In this document: piece after piece, positions 12,784-13,764 of the stretch
How positions within the stretch are numbered: the stretch's first letter is position 1
Layout: each line of letters starts with the position of its first letter
NCBI GenBank assembly: GCA_001795165.1
Contig: MGNS01000118.1
Coordinates: 12,981 to 26,744 of the forward strand
Length of the DNA: 13,764 nt
DNA from: Chloroflexi bacterium RBG_16_57_11
Lineage (GTDB): Bacteria > Chloroflexota > Anaerolineae > Anaerolineales > UBA4823
Direction of reading: 5' to 3'
Program-made: the position numbers and the translations under genes
The notes under the pieces: generated by a model
The model's input: the letters and a program-made list of their open reading frames with translations, nothing else
The model's database searches: none
Told to the model about the DNA's origin: nothing

Positions 12784-13764
12784 TGCAAGTGATCAGCAAT
12801 TTTATTTCACGAAATCGCAAGGTCATTCCGCTCTGGTCTACGGCAATCCTGGCCTTGGTCGCTTATGCCATCGGTGCGTATTTGTTCGTCGGGATGCGAA
12901 ACCCACAAGTGTTCTTCAACGTGTTCCGCAATACTTCGTATATCTTGATCAGCGCCATCGGGATGACGTTTGTCATCCTAACTGGCGGCATTGACCTCTC
13001 GGTCAGCGGTGTGGTTGCCCTCACGACCGTTGCTTCAGCAGTCTTGCTGCGTGAGGGCTGGAATGGATGGGTTGTAATCTTACTCATGCTGGCTATGGGG
13101 ATGACCATGGGTGCCATCATGGGCAGCTTTATCGTCTATATGAAAGTCCAGCCGTTTATTGCCACCCTGGCAGGTATGTGGTTCGCCCGTGGGATGTGTT
13201 TCTTCATCAGCGACGATGCAGTCACCATCGACCATTACGTTTTTCAAATTCTTGGGAAAACCAAGATATTGATCCCAGGATTGACCGAGCTGGCGGAAAA
13301 GCAAGGCAATCCGGCGCCGTATCTCACCATCCCCGTAGTGGTTGCTTTTACATTGTTAATTATCGCGATCTATCTCGCCCACTACACTCGTTTTGGCCGT
13401 ACCGTTTACGCAATCGGCGGCAATGAAGGCCGGAATGAGCAATCTGCGCGGCTGATGGGCTTGCCAGTAAACCGGACTAAAATGCTGGTGTATACCTTTA
13501 ACGGTTTTTGTTCGGCATTAGCCGGGCTGGCCTTGAGCCTGTTCGTCTTTTCCGGACATGGCCTATACGCAACTGGTTTCGAGCTGGAGGTTATCGCTTC
13601 AGTGGTGATGGGCGGCACCATGCTGACCGGCGGCTCGGGCTATGTCTTCGGCACACTGTTTGGTGTCATGGTCCTTGGGGTCACACAAGCTCTGATCCAG
13701 TTCATCGGCTCGCTAAGCTCGTGGTGGACCAGGATTGTCATCGGCTTGCTGACATTCATTTTCA
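12780..13764 (+). CDS. yjfF: Sugar ABC transporter permease, YjfF-like, C-terminus cut by window edge
   Basis: The frame is open from the ATG at 12780 (ATGA overlap; a second ATG follows at once) to the window end, giving 328 residues. Blocks shared with recalled E. coli YjfF: GMTFVILTGGIDLSVSG (61-77), PFIATLAGMWFARG, AHYTRFGRTVYAIGGN, ELEVIASVVMGGTMLTGG, FGTLFGVMVLG and LSSWWTRIVIGLLTFIF at the edge. YjfF ends shortly after the last block, so probably only a few residues are missing. GAGG lies upstream. As the second half of the heterodimeric channel, it completes the QRT-YjfF set in the same gene order as E. coli. The regulator-linked sugar-metabolism genes, if any, would lie beyond the right edge. 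Confidence 0.94.
   Translation, partial: MMQVISNFISRNRKVIPLWSTAILALVAYAIGAYLFVGMRNPQVFFNVFRNTSYILISAIGMTFVILTGGIDLSVSGVVALTTVASAVLLREGWNGWVVILLMLAMGMTMGAIMGSFIVYMKVQPFIATLAGMWFARGMCFFISDDAVTIDHYVFQILGKTKILIPGLTELAEKQGNPAPYLTIPVVVAFTLLIIAIYLAHYTRFGRTVYAIGGNEGRNEQSARLMGLPVNRTKMLVYTFNGFCSALAGLALSLFVFSGHGLYATGFELEVIASVVMGGTMLTGGSGYVFGTLFGVMVLGVTQALIQFIGSLSSWWTRIVIGLLTFIF

Noticed and set aside
1..13764. CRISPR array, tRNA, rRNA, insertion sequence or prophage genes
   Set aside because: No regularly spaced repeats, cloverleaf-like sequence, transposase or integrase motifs, or target-site duplications were seen on either strand by eye.

Overview
The window (about 13.8 kb, moderately GC-rich, no rRNA, tRNA, CRISPR or IS element seen) looks like chromosomal DNA of a heterotrophic bacterium. 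I infer Chloroflexota, probably Anaerolineae. The basis is a Zn-ribbon/two-TM protein of a type I associate with that group and a lipoprotein whose mature end begins with a long Ala/Pro/Thr linker. No phylogenetic marker is present, so this is inference.

Left block (1-4409), nucleobase/purine catabolism. On the minus strand lie an NCS2 (UraA-type) nucleobase permease (597-1985) and, downstream of it, the start of a xanthine-dehydrogenase-family FAD subunit that runs off the left edge (1-425). The 171-bp gap between them holds a good sigma70-like promoter for the FAD subunit (477-505). It is flanked by two perfect 15-bp inverted arms whose centres are 105 bp apart. A 627-bp divergent spacer (1986-2612) holds a possible structured leader for the permease and two adjacent palindromes. 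On the plus strand follow a small three-TM protein, a Zn-ribbon/two-TM protein and a DUF2877 (AllH-like) protein. The last family includes a subunit of oxamate carbamoyltransecarbamylase-type (oxamate carbamoyltransferase) enzymes of allantoin breakdown.

Right block (4584-13764), sugar sensing and import, all on the plus strand. First comes a tight operon: AraC-type response regulator (YesN-like), sensor kinase with an extracytoplasmic domain (YesM-like), and a lipoprotein sugar-binding protein close to E. coli YtfQ, closed by an intrinsic terminator (8815-8851). A new promoter region with repeated dyads then leads into a second YtfQ-like binding protein, an intercistronic gap with two hairpins, a double-NBD sugar ABC ATPase (YtfR/RbsA type) and two permeases (YtfT-like, then YjfF-like, cut by the right edge), joined by 4-bp ATGA overlaps.

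Working model: the first binding protein senses the sugar and signals through the kinase and regulator, which switches on the second binding protein and the transporter. The transporter is the YtfQRT-YjfF architecture, which in E. coli imports galactofuranose; the substrate here is unproven. The most interesting points are the duplicated, diverged binding proteins split between a sensor operon and a transporter operon, the helically phased operator-like arms around the dehydrogenase promoter, and the tandem hairpins between the binding-protein and ATPase genes.
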